DNA of 64,000 nt, taken from assembly GCA_027924585.1 (NCBI GenBank), contig BSBM01000361.1:64261501-64325500 (forward strand). The letters are read 5' to 3'. Every line of letters begins with the position of its first letter. Positions within the stretch are counted from its first letter, which is position 1. Below are positions 48,571-59,400 of this stretch, piece by piece. Origin of the DNA: Larix kaempferi. Taxonomy: Eukaryota; Streptophyta; Pinopsida; Pinales; Pinaceae. Both the position numbers and the translations under genes were made by a program. A model generated the notes under the pieces. The model saw nothing but the letters and a program-made list of their open reading frames with translations, was not told the origin of the DNA and searched no databases.

Positions 48571-51470
48571 GTGGAATAGATTTAGCAAATTCCAAATATT
48601 TTTAGGTTTTTGAATTTGTGTAAATTTTTAGGGTTTTTTGACAATATATGATTTTTAGGGTTTTTTATACATAAAATGAGGATGCTCTTTAGGATCCGTG
48701 GATAAATCCACCAGGGAGAATTTGTAGGGAGAAGCATAATTACAAACTCACGACTATTTTTGGAGTTATGAATTTTCAAAATTTTTGTGGATAAAAATGC
48801 AGCTAACTAACATGAAAATGCATCCTAACTATAATACATCAAATGTTGAAATTTTGAGTAAAAAAGGTTGACAAGAGAAGGGGATTATGATGTCATCTCA
48901 ATCTCTAGGGCTTTGAGACATCATGGCTAGTGTCCCTCTCTTAGAATGTCCCTCTAGTATTTGCAAGCTAGGGCATCATCTAGCAACCTCTAGGGTTCGG
49001 TAGGTGAGTCTAACCAAAGCAAATGGAGAAGTCCAACGCCCTAAAAGCAAAAGGAAACCCTAATACAAGGCGTTTCCTTCACACAAAGTTGATAGAATTT
49101 GATAAAAAGCCCTAATTCAGAAAACATGCAGCAATACACCACCATTCAATCCATATAGAAGCATTGACTTACCAATATTCACCAAGACATGAGCAAAGAA
49201 AGAGCTTTAGGTCATTCTTGAGCATGTGTTTAGCAAACAATTCTAGCACCAACCATAGCGTATGCAAAAAGAAGCCTTAGATTCATCCACCATTCATCGT
49301 TCGAGCAAGAGAAGGCATCCAAGAGAAGTGCACATCACCAAGAGAGCTTATAAAGTAAGAGGAAAAATAATAACTTCATAATAGAACCCTTGTCTTGTGA
49401 TTTTACAATGAGAGGAAAGGTTTTATTTGTACCTTTTCCTCTTGAATATTTTAATTTGAGCCTACAAGTCTAAAATATAAAATAATATTATTTTTAGGGT
49501 AAATTGTACACAACAAAAGAATTTTACCCCCCAAAAGTACAAAAATGATAAAAATAAGCTAAGGGATGGCTTCACTTGATAAACTAGTGAGCCAAGGGGG
49601 GACATCATGCCCCATCTAACCCCAAAATGCTGAAAATACTTGAACGCCCCCCCTCCAAGACATTGTAGGCTTGATTGGTGTGCAACATCTAGAAGAAGGG
49701 TGTATTGGGCTGTAGGCATTAGAGGAGGGGTCTCTGAAAGCTGAAATAGGTCCAAGTGGGTGCAAGAAGGTATGCTAAGAGGAGATAACAGTCCTTTACA
49801 TAGCGCAATCACCTCTGCAAGTCAAATAACCAGGATGGGCATGTGCCCTAGTGGGTCAGCCCCAGAAGCCCCAGAGCACCAACCCATGGGCATAAAGCTT
49901 TGCATGGTGGAGACATCATCACATCGAAGGGGCAGTCAACAAAGCCATTAAGACAAGCACTTCTGAGAGTGAAACCAAAGGGGTTGGCCATGTCCAATCC
50001 AGGGGGTAAACAACCCCCAAACCAAATATCCATACAATAAATCCCACTTTGGCCTGTACAATAATTTTTTTTTGACCCCTTGCTTTAGCCTCAGCCTCGC
50101 TAGAACTCTGTAGTAGCTCTGGTGCGCAATAGGTTGCATAATCTCTTGCATAAGCATTTTGATGTGTCATTTGCTTTCCCATGCATTGCATTTGTTTTGT
50201 TATTTGTATAGATTTCATATTTGATTTGAACAAGGAAGGACAGATATGTGTGCCTCTAATACATTTGACGTTTTTGTTGTTTGAAGTGTGTGTAGGTCTG
50301 CAGGTACTAGAAGATTCAAGAGGTTCTCATGCACTTTTGGGAGAAGCGCATGTCCTGCAGTTAGAGCCAACTGTTATGCCCCAAATTTTCTGTAGTGCAC
50401 CCTACTAGATTTCCAAAGAGGGGGGTCTTTTTTCCATTGTAAAAGGCCAAGTTTGGGGTTCCTTTATGTAAATATGTTGGTTAGGGGGGCCCAAAACCCG
50501 TGGTCAAGGTCATGGCAGGTACTCTTGGTCCCCATTTCAAGATGTGCTGGTCTTGTGGCTCAGCTAATTACCCCTTGATGAGTGGAGCTCCTCATCTATC
50601 AGGCATTTATGCCCTGGGTGGGTATCTGGTGGACTTTGGGATGAATCCATTAGGACACATGGCTTAGAAGCCCCTAGCCACATTTATGGTTTTATGCTTT
50701 GTAGATGTGATTGCGCTTGTAAGTGTTGTCACACCCACTCTAGTAGACCTCATTCTTACCCCCTTGGACTTGATTTTGTTATATCACTCCTCTCTCTTGG
50801 TCATCTTGGTAAAAAAGAGCAAGTCGTCCACCTTGAAAGCTTTTAGAGGCCGTGCCAATCTAAGAAGGGAGGGCATTGAGGGCCAAAGATACATGTTGGG
50901 GTTAGATGGGGCATGACGTCCTCCTTCCAAGTTCAATTCTTCATCATGTTGAAGCATATTATTAAATTTATCATTATTTTATCTTTTATGAGGTTTAGTC
51001 CTCAGATTGTGGGTGACAAACCCTAAAATATCATTAAAAGTCATTTTAAAGACAAATTAGGTAGGTTGACTGAGAGGATGGATAAAGTTAGCATTTTTTC
51101 TTATAAATAAGGCATCTCCCCCTCATTTGTAATGAAGATCATGAGATCAAATATGACTAAAATTTTATTTCTAATTGTGTATATGAGCAGTTAAAGTGGT
51201 GCACACCTTCTTTCTTGGCATTTCTAGGGTTTCTTTGGGACAAATTTTGATGTTTGAAGGTTTCTTTACAATCTTTCAAGGCTATTCCAAGGTGAAAGGA
51301 TTTTTATGGCTTTTTCTCTTCTCCTTTTCTCTCTCAGTTGTGGCAAGATCTTGAAACTCTTGTCTTGCACTACCAAAGGCATCCAAGGTAGGAGCAATTT
51401 AGGGTTTTATGCATGATAGCTTAGTCCTTTTTGTTGGTGAGACATCCCTCTTGAAGCGTCTCTCTTGTTT
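48571..51470. other. spacer DNA with an inverted repeat and LTR-like promoter text, no gene
   Basis: No supported gene. A 24-bp inverted pair (49600-49623 and 50898-50921, one mismatch, weaker similarity continuing inward) brackets about 1.3 kb. A CTTATAAATAAGGCATC block near 51110, followed by CCTCATTTGTAATGAAG, resembles the promoter text at 35263 and 63800. Confidence 0.5.
49600..50921. repeat. inverted repeat pair bracketing 1.3 kb
   Basis: The left arm 49600-49623 is GGACATCATGCC followed by CCATCTAACCCC. The right arm 50898-50921 is its reverse complement with one difference. About 60 bases inward remain alignable with gaps. This could be a foldback element or two unrelated copies of one repeat in opposite orientation. 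Confidence 0.6.
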
Positions 51471-52593
51471 GGGCCTGTTACCAACTATTTTGTATAATAG
51501 TTGAATTTCTTGTGAGCCGCTAGTTTCATGAACATGTTCAATGTTCATCGTCAGTGTTCAAAAGTTTAGAAGTCATTTTCAGGGCAATTTTGCCCCATTT
51601 GTAATAATGCATGTTCATACCCCTTTGGGGAAATTGTAAAAAGTTGGTCCAAACTGGGTCCTTTTATAAAAGACTCGGGTATCCTTAGGTTTTACTATCA
51701 GGGTAATACTCTAGAGTGTTTTTTCCTTAGGAATTATGCATTGCGCTTCAGTCGTGTATAATTCCTGAGTTTTTCACTGACACCTCCAAAGCTGGGGTAT
51801 TTACCATGGTGTTCAAAACCCAAGGTGGTTATTAGAGTCTTGTGTCTAGTATTTTTTCATGTTGACCATCTCGATTGAGTCGTATGAACATGCACTTGGT
51901 CCCCTAGGAGTTTCGTTTTATTCTGGCAAAAATAAATTTTTCCGTAATTTAGACCATTTTTTAATGGTTTAAATGGAAATTTTCAAAATGTGATAAAAGA
52001 CTCATAGGGAGGCGGATTTTGGCGTGGGGAGACTCGTTTTGACGCTCAGAGCATCCTCTTTACCCTAGTGCCCTCTTTCTTTAGGTTTTGGGTGGTTACA
52101 TCGCCTCTGGGAGTAGTTTTCGCTAAAGATGCATCATTTTGGCATTTAATTGCCAGAAAAAAAGAACATGCACTTTGGACAAAAATTGAGAAAAGACAAA
52201 AATGATTAAAATAATCATTGGAAAGGTTTGAAGATGGTTTGCTAAGGGTGTACGACTACATATAATGAATAAAGCACATGCTATTGAAACTTAGGATATA
52301 TGAATCAAGTTAAGAGGATGACGTGAGCATGGTAGGTGTACGGACTCCCTCACGTGGGTTTCATTCACATGGATCAAATCGCATTTGTGTTGGGGAGAGT
52401 GCCAAGGTCTTGGGCGTTGGTTCCAATGGAGAGGGCCTCCACCTCATCCCCACCAACTCCACCAACCACAAAGCTCCAAGCTTATCCTCACGTGAATCTC
52501 TCTTCAATCAACGCATTGGCTCCCTCTTGTTTGGTGAAGTCGCCCTCCTAAACCTTGTATCTTCATGCAATTCGAATTGCTCTTTGCTCATTG

Positions 52594-52604
52594 TATAAAT
52601 AAGG
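52594..52604 (+). promoter_or_regulatory. predicted TATA box of LTR C
   Basis: TATAAATAAGG stands about 1.12 kb into the LTR, the strongest TATA-like box among the related LTR copies. Confidence 0.55.
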
Positions 52605-53214
52605 GTCTTGCCTCACCATTATGGGTGGATGATTTGTGCAGAGAACCTCTGGTGAAATATTGTAATGCTTATTGTTTTCATGCAATTATTTGAATAAAGA
52701 AAGGCTTTGGAGGCTAATGTGGTGTGGTTCTTGGATGCATATGCTTTGGTGAATGAGGTGATACAATTTCAAATTTTTCTCTTGCTTTGCTAATTTATGG
52801 CTATAGATCAATGCTTTAGAGGGCTTACATAAACACATGAGAATATGTATTTGTGGTCTCAAGCTATCTATTTACATATTTACTCTTAGAGGTCTAAAAG
52901 AGCATTGTCTTATTCAGTTGTATCTCATGCTTTTTTGATTTCAATTAGTAGATAGTACATGATCTAATCCCATTTTTGCAAGTGTATGAGTTCTTTGTTT
53001 ACAGATCACTCCATTCTACTAAGTAAAGGGTTGAGCTAGTTTGCATCTCCCTTTCTTGGATCCAAGTAAGAATCCAACAACTAATTGCCAAGTGAGATCC
53101 AAGATTGCTTCAAAGATTCAAGAGCTAAGTGGTTCTACTTCTTATTCACCATTAAAAAATCAAATTTCAAACTTGTTCTACGTGGTTACTAAGCTAAGAT
53201 TGTGGATCTTTAAA

Positions 53215-53750
53215 CCTTGATCTTTCTCCAAGCCTTTTTCGACTTTACCTTCTCCTTTCTCCTCGCTCGCCTTTCGCCCTTGTTTCTTTTGCTTTCTCTC
53301 CTCTTTGCCTTCGCTCTCCTTGACTTCTTCATTGGCTGCCCCTTCCATCTCTGTTTTGCAACCTCTTTTGTCTTCTTTTTGCTGCCCCTTGCTTCTCTTT
53401 GTGCTGCCCTCTTTCTTCTCCATTTTCTGCCCCTCTTTATCTCTGTTTTTGCACCCCTTATACCCTTCATTCTTCACCCTTCTCCTCTCTTTTTTGGCTG
53501 TCTTTTTCATCCATTTGCAGCCACCTTTTAGTTCTGTTTGCAACCCCTTCTTCCTCATTGGCTGCCCCTTGCTCTCGCCCTTCCTTCTTACCTTTCTTCT
53601 CTTCCTCCTTTGGACTCCTTTCCTTGCTTCTTCCTCTTCCTTGTTTGTTTACTCCTCCTTCCTCTTTGTTTCTTCTACTTGCTCTTTTCTTCTCATCTTC
53701 TCTTTTGTTTTGTCTTCTCTTCTTTTGGTCTTTTACTCCAGTCTTTTCCA
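53215..53750 (+). other. pyrimidine tract of LTR C leader
   Basis: About 535 bases almost purely T/C on the plus strand, with recurring CTGCCCCTT and TTGCAACC or TTGCACCCC phrases. Long open frames on both strands here (Ser/Phe/Leu-rich or Lys/Glu/Arg-rich) are compositional artefacts. It is the longest of the four counterparts. Confidence 0.75.
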
Positions 53751-54471
53751 TAACTTAGATTTTAGCTTGCATCTAGTTAAATTTCCATTTTCTAGCTTAG
53801 TTTCCTAAGTTTTACTCAGCTTGCATCTAGTTTTAAATTTTTGCATTTAGTTTAAAATTTTCAAAGTGTGCACTTAGCTCAGTTTCAACTCATACCTAGT
53901 TCATTTATTTTTGCATACTAGTTTAGTTTGCAAAGATTTCGTTTCTTAGATCTTAGTTTGCTCTTATGCTAGTTTAGTTTAATCTTAGTTTCATTCAATT
54001 TTGCTAATCTCTTAACAAGTACTTGTGTAGAGCTCTTATTTTTTTAGGTGACCAAAGAAGATAAACCAAGAGAAAAAGCCCAAAGGCTAAATAGCAAACA
54101 GGAAGAGCAAGCAAGCAAACAAGCAAACCAAAAAACTCCTTGAAAAGCACTTCCCTCTTCTTTCATTCCCCCATCCGATATTGTGTTTTCAAGTGAAGAC
54201 AAAAAACATAAGCATTGTAAAAATTAAATAAAAGAGCAAGTGGGATAAAGGTTCCCACACCCCACTTCCCCCATTTGGGGGAAGCTTGTATCGTCTCTTG
54301 TCCCTTTTTTGCATTAGCTTAGTTTTATTTTTTGCAATTAACTTAGTTTTATTTTGCTAGAGTAGTTTCATTTTCCAATAAATTGTTAGATTTTAGAAGC
54401 TGATAGTTTAGTTTACTTTTTGTTTAAGTATTTCCATTTCATATAATTTGTTATTTAAAAAAAACATAAAA

Positions 54472-54714
54472 TCTCTTGAATCTCACCGAAAGGTGGATCA
54501 AGAGTGCTCTTTGTTAGAGAGTTTACTTGCATTTTTGTTTGTTTTGCTAACCCCTTTGCTTTCCCGAGTACGGTCTTAGACTTGAAAGAGACTCTTGGGT
54601 AGTGTAGATTTCTTTTTCGCAATTCTCAAGTTCATTTTAGCATCTTATTTTTTACAACTAAGTCTCTTGAATCTCGCCATAAGGCGGATCAAGAGCACTC
54701 TCTATCGGAGAGCT
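54472..54714 (+). other. duplicated two-hairpin RNA cassette in LTR C
   Basis: Copies are at 54472-54520 and 54663-54714. Copy 1 has CACC-GAAA-GGTG (a GNRA loop) within TCTTGA/TCAAGA arms, followed by a weaker second hairpin. Copy 2 has CGCC-ATAA-GGCG and CTCTC-TATCG-GAGAG with AG/CT extending past a CA bulge. The A-T to G-C swap between the two inner stems keeps pairing. Confidence 0.75.
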
Positions 54715-55201
54715 TACAATGGTTTTTGCTTCATAACCCATAATAAAATTGGAATTTACATTTGCTACATTGTGTATGCTCTGCCCACTTGTGGGATACC
54801 GAGAAGCAATGGTAGACTTATTAATTCTCCACATCTAATTCCACTTCAATCTAATCAAATTTAATCCCAAGAAAACCAACGAAAATCTAACGTTGATCGT
54901 CAGATAGTCGAAAGTGGAAATTTTTTTCCTGGGGACGCTGGAACTCCTGGACCGAGACCTTAAGGGCACCGTTAGACTACATCCCTGGTTGGTGTAGTGT
55001 TGAACACGCTCTAGAGACTCTGGCCAACCAACATGTCCTTGTACGGAACCACTTAGACTATTTTCCGGACATATCTCCTGTACCTCAAGTTATATCTTGG
55101 AGATCTCCTTCCCATTTAATAATCAACTCATCCCGAAATTTCCAATAAAATCTACAAAGAGCACTTGCAAAACATTCTCAAGCACACCCAAGACATGTAT
55201 C

Positions 55202-56444
55202 TGTAGATTTTCTGCCTTTAAATGTCTGCTGGTTTAATGCCAAGTTTAGGTGGTTTTCATTCCCAGTCGGTTATGCATAGACTGGGAACTACTTATACAA
55301 AAATCTCTTAACAGTAAACACGAAATTAAAAGGCAAATTACAGGCTGCAAATTGATTCACAAACATTCACACATAAATTTGACACAGTAGTTTTTGGCCA
55401 AATCGAGCCCTGGAAAAACCCCCACGGGGAAAACCAGTTGAGTGAGAGAGAGTTTTATTAATTCTTCAGCAGCAAAAGATTAAACAGAATTTACAGTGAA
55501 AATATGACTTATCTTCACCTAGAAAGATTGCATCCCCAGATTGCCTCGAACTCTGTGGAGAACAGTCTCGAACTCTGTGCAAATTGCAGTCTGTTATCAA
55601 CAATGTAATCTCCTACAAACAGTGCCTGTCCTTCTATATTTCTGTGCTCTGCTGTACCTCGAATCTAGTGCCAAAAACACCCTCGAAATATGTGCAGACC
55701 TTACCACGAAATCTGGATTATGTCACCTTCAGAACCTTCCCAGAAGTGACTGTTTGAACCAGCTAGAACAGTGCCAGTCACTACAGGAAATTAAGCAGCA
55801 GAATATTCATTAAATACATACGGTGTACCTCGAGATCTGAGCCAGGATATGCTGTCTCGAGCTGTGTGTTTCAGCAGTGGAAAGGTACTCGAAACTGAGC
55901 CCTATTCTTCCTTGAACTGCAAGTTAATGAACCCGTTGCTGCACAGGATGATCACGGTTTCAAATGCTGGAGATGACAGTGCTACCATTTAATATGCTGA
56001 TAATAAATGCCTGGAATGCTGTGCCTAGAAGTCTGAACTAATACTGAGACCGTATCTGGAAACTTGTGCCCTGCAAGTGCATTCACGCTCCTGTACCTGC
56101 GCCCTAGCTCAAACTCTGCAGACTCCCGTACTCTCTCCTCTCTTCATTCATTTCTCATCACGATAATGAATGTAATGCCTCCCTCTTACCTTTTTATCCA
56201 ACCCTAAAGGAATCTCTAAATCAAGGGCAGAGATTAAATCTAATCAATGGCCCAGATTTCATGAGAGTACACTTTATTAATTAACTCACTTAAATAATAA
56301 ATTTCTCATTCACTTTTTGGACTTAGGATAAAAAGTGACATCATGTCTCATTAATTAATTAATTTGTAAGAGGGTCCCACCACCCCATGCTTAGTGACTT
56401 AGGCATAGTCACTAGGGGAACTCGACCTTGGTATAAAACTAACA
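55202..56444 (-). repeat. 3' LTR of copia-2 (left)
   Basis: Starts TGTAGATTTTC and ends AACTAACA on the plus strand. The gag-pol stop codon TAG (56439-56441) lies within its first six bases on the minus strand (TGTTAG). Confidence 0.97.
55543..56070 (-). repeat. U3 motif array, copia-2 left LTR
   Basis: Variants of the copia-1 motif: CCTCGAACTCTGTGG, TCTCGAACTCTGTGC, CCTCGAATCTAGTGC, CCTCGAAATATGTGC, CCTCGAGATCTGAGC and others. The rest of this LTR has diverged more from copia-1 than the motifs have. Confidence 0.7.
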
Positions 56445-59400
56445 CTCCCTCTTACCGAGGAAGGAGTTCCGCACCACTCCCAACTTATCTCTGAAGAAGA
56501 CAAACTTCCCCCTCCCCAAAGATTTCGTTAGGATGTCTGCAACCTGCTGATCAGTGGATATGTACTGAAGCTCAACTGCTCCTCTCTGAACGTGGTCCCG
56601 GATGAAATGATATCTGATCTCAATATGCTTTGACCTGTCGTGAAAGACTGGATTCTCAGAGAGCTGAATGCAACTCTGATTGTCGCAGTAAATCGCCGTA
56701 GGTCTCAGCTGCTGATCAAATAGATCTACCAATAACTTACGAAGCCACAGTGCTTCGCAAGTCGCCTGACTAGCGGCCATATACTCAGCCTCAGCAGAAC
56801 TCAATGCAACGGACTTCTGTTTCCTGCTGAACCACGACACTGCTGCCGAGCCCAAGCTGAAACAGCAACCGGAAGTGCTCTTCCGGTCCCTCACACTACC
56901 TGCCCAGTCTGAATCTGTGAACCCAATCAAACTAACTCCACCTGAACCCCTGTAGTCCAGACCATAATCCACCGTCCCTGCAAGGTATCTCAAGATGTGC
57001 TTTGCAACACTCCAATGTACACTCCTAGGCTGCACCATGAACTGGCTAAGAGTGTTGACTGCAAAACACAGGTCTGGCCTGGTGTTGACCAGATACATCA
57101 ACGATCCGATGAGCTGACGATATAATGTGGGATCCACCAACTTACCACCTGAAGCATGAAGTTGCTTCAAGTTGGTGATCATAGGTGTAGACATGGGCCT
57201 GCAGTCGTCCATCCGAAAAGTCTTCAGGATCTCTGCAGCATACTTCCCCTGTCCAAGGAAAATATGACCTGGCTCCTGCCATACCTCCATCCCCAAATAG
57301 TAATGCATCAGCCCAATATCTGTCATCTCATACTCAGCTGCAAGATCTCTCTTGCACAGAGCAATAAGACGCTCATCTCCAGTGATAAATAAATCATCAA
57401 CGTATAGCAGAAGAATGAGCGGATCTCCACCAACCACAATGTAGTAAAGGTTGGGATCAGCCTCACTCTTCTGAAATCCCATCGAAATCAGATATGCATC
57501 TATCCTGGAGTACCAAGCTCTAGGAGCTTGCTTCAGACCGTACAAGGCTTTCCTAAGCCTGCAAACATGTGAATCTCTCTCATGTGTCTCAAATCCCTGT
57601 GGCTGCTCCAAGTACACCTCCTCCTGCAGAAGACCATTGAGAAATGCGGTCTTCACATCCATCTGGTGGATCCTCCAACCCATCTCTGCTGCAATCGATA
57701 TCACTGCCCTGATGGAGGAATACCGAGCTACTGGAGCAAAGGTCTCATCATAATCGACTCCCTCAACCTGTGAGAACCCTCGAGCCACAAACCGAGCCTT
57801 GAACTTCTCTACACTGCCATCAGCTGCATGCTTGACCTTGTAGAGCCACTTGGAAGTCACAACTGACTTCCCTTCAGGCCTCGGTACAATCTCCCAAGCA
57901 TCATTCTTCATGATGGAATGGTACTCTTCCATCATGGCATCTCTCCAAACCTGATGCTGAGAAGCCTCCTCATAAGTAGAAGGCGCTGAGTCACGAAGAC
58001 TCGCAACAAGGGCTGACCCATATCTATCTGGCTCAAAAATAGTCCTGATCTGCTCCTGAGGTCTACCAAATGCCTCCGCTTCCTTCAAGGTGTCCTGAAG
58101 CCACTTGGGCTTCTTCTTCCTTGAAGGCTCCTCTGGACCTGGTGTAACCTCCTCAGAGGATGTGTCAGAAGCATGAGGTCTACCACCCCTAGGACCTGTA
58201 GCTGAAGAACTAGTCCCAGAAGACCCTGCAATCTGTGAGCCAGAGACCGGTGATCCTGAACCTGTGCCAAACCCTGTACCTGTCCCTGTAATCTGAACCA
58301 CTGACCCTGTAGAACCTGTGCCAGTACCCTGTGATCCAATCACCCCAGAAACCTGTGGACCTGTAACCTGTATCGAAGAAGCCTGAACCAACTGAGGTGT
58401 GGGAGCTGGTGTCTCCTCCCGCTCTAACTCTCTGGACTTCCTGAAGGCCCTCTCCTCCTCAAACTTTACTTCCCGCCTAACTACAACTCGCCTCTGGCCA
58501 GGAATGTAAAGCCGATATGCCTTCGAAGTCTCGTCGTAACCCACAAAGATGCCTCTCTCTGCGGTGGGCTCGAACTTCGTCCTCCTCTCTGAGGGGACGT
58601 GAGAGTAAGTCAAAGAACCAAATATGCGAAAGTGGCTCACCTCAGGCTTCTTGCCTGAATACATCTCCTCTGGAGTCATGCTCCCCACGGCACGATGGGG
58701 ACTCCTGTTCTGCAGGTACACTGCAGTGTTGCAGGCCTCAGCCCACAGAAAGAACGGTAATCCCTGATCATGAAGCATGGCCCTCGCTGCTCCAAGGATC
58801 GACCTGTTCTTCCTCTCTGCTACTCCATTCTGCTCAGGAGTGTAGGGAACTGTCAACTGACGCTGTATGCCCTCCTGTCTGCAGAATGCACTGAACTCCT
58901 TGGAGGTATACTCACCCCCGTTGTCTGATCTCAACGTCCTGATCTTCCTCCCCGTCTGCTTCTCCACAAGGGCTTTGAACCCTTGGAAGACATCCAATAC
59001 AAGTGAGGACTTCTTGCCCCGCAAGAAGTAGATCCAGGTCTTCCTGGAGTAGTCATCAATAAAGCTGATATAGTACTCATGGCCACTCAAGGAAACTGAG
59101 GACATAGGACCACATATGTCGGTATGAATCAGATCGAGCACACCTGCTGCTCTCGTGTCACTGGTGGGAAACACGGTCTTGGTGTACTTTCCCAAAGCAC
59201 ACCCTCTGCATACATCACTCTGCTCTGAGTCAAAATCAGGTAAACCTGTGACCATGCTCCGCAACACTCCCAAAGCGGGGTGATGTAAATGGGCCATCCT
59301 CCTGTGCCATAACTCACACAGCTCACTGCTGCTGCTGCTGTGTGCTAGAGCATGCTGCGGCTGAAACAAGAGCTTGTACAGTCGTCCACATCTAACTCCA

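Noticed and set aside
53178-53808. Long open frames on both strands (up to 167 codons)
   Set aside because: They follow from a pure pyrimidine tract, giving Ser/Phe/Leu-rich or Lys/Glu-rich sequence. The counterpart tracts in related LTRs do not keep the same proteins.
55541-55813. A 90-codon plus-strand frame identical at 61183-61455
   Set aside because: Identical because both copies lie in near-identical LTRs; the frame crosses the U3 motif array and has no counterpart in copia-1.
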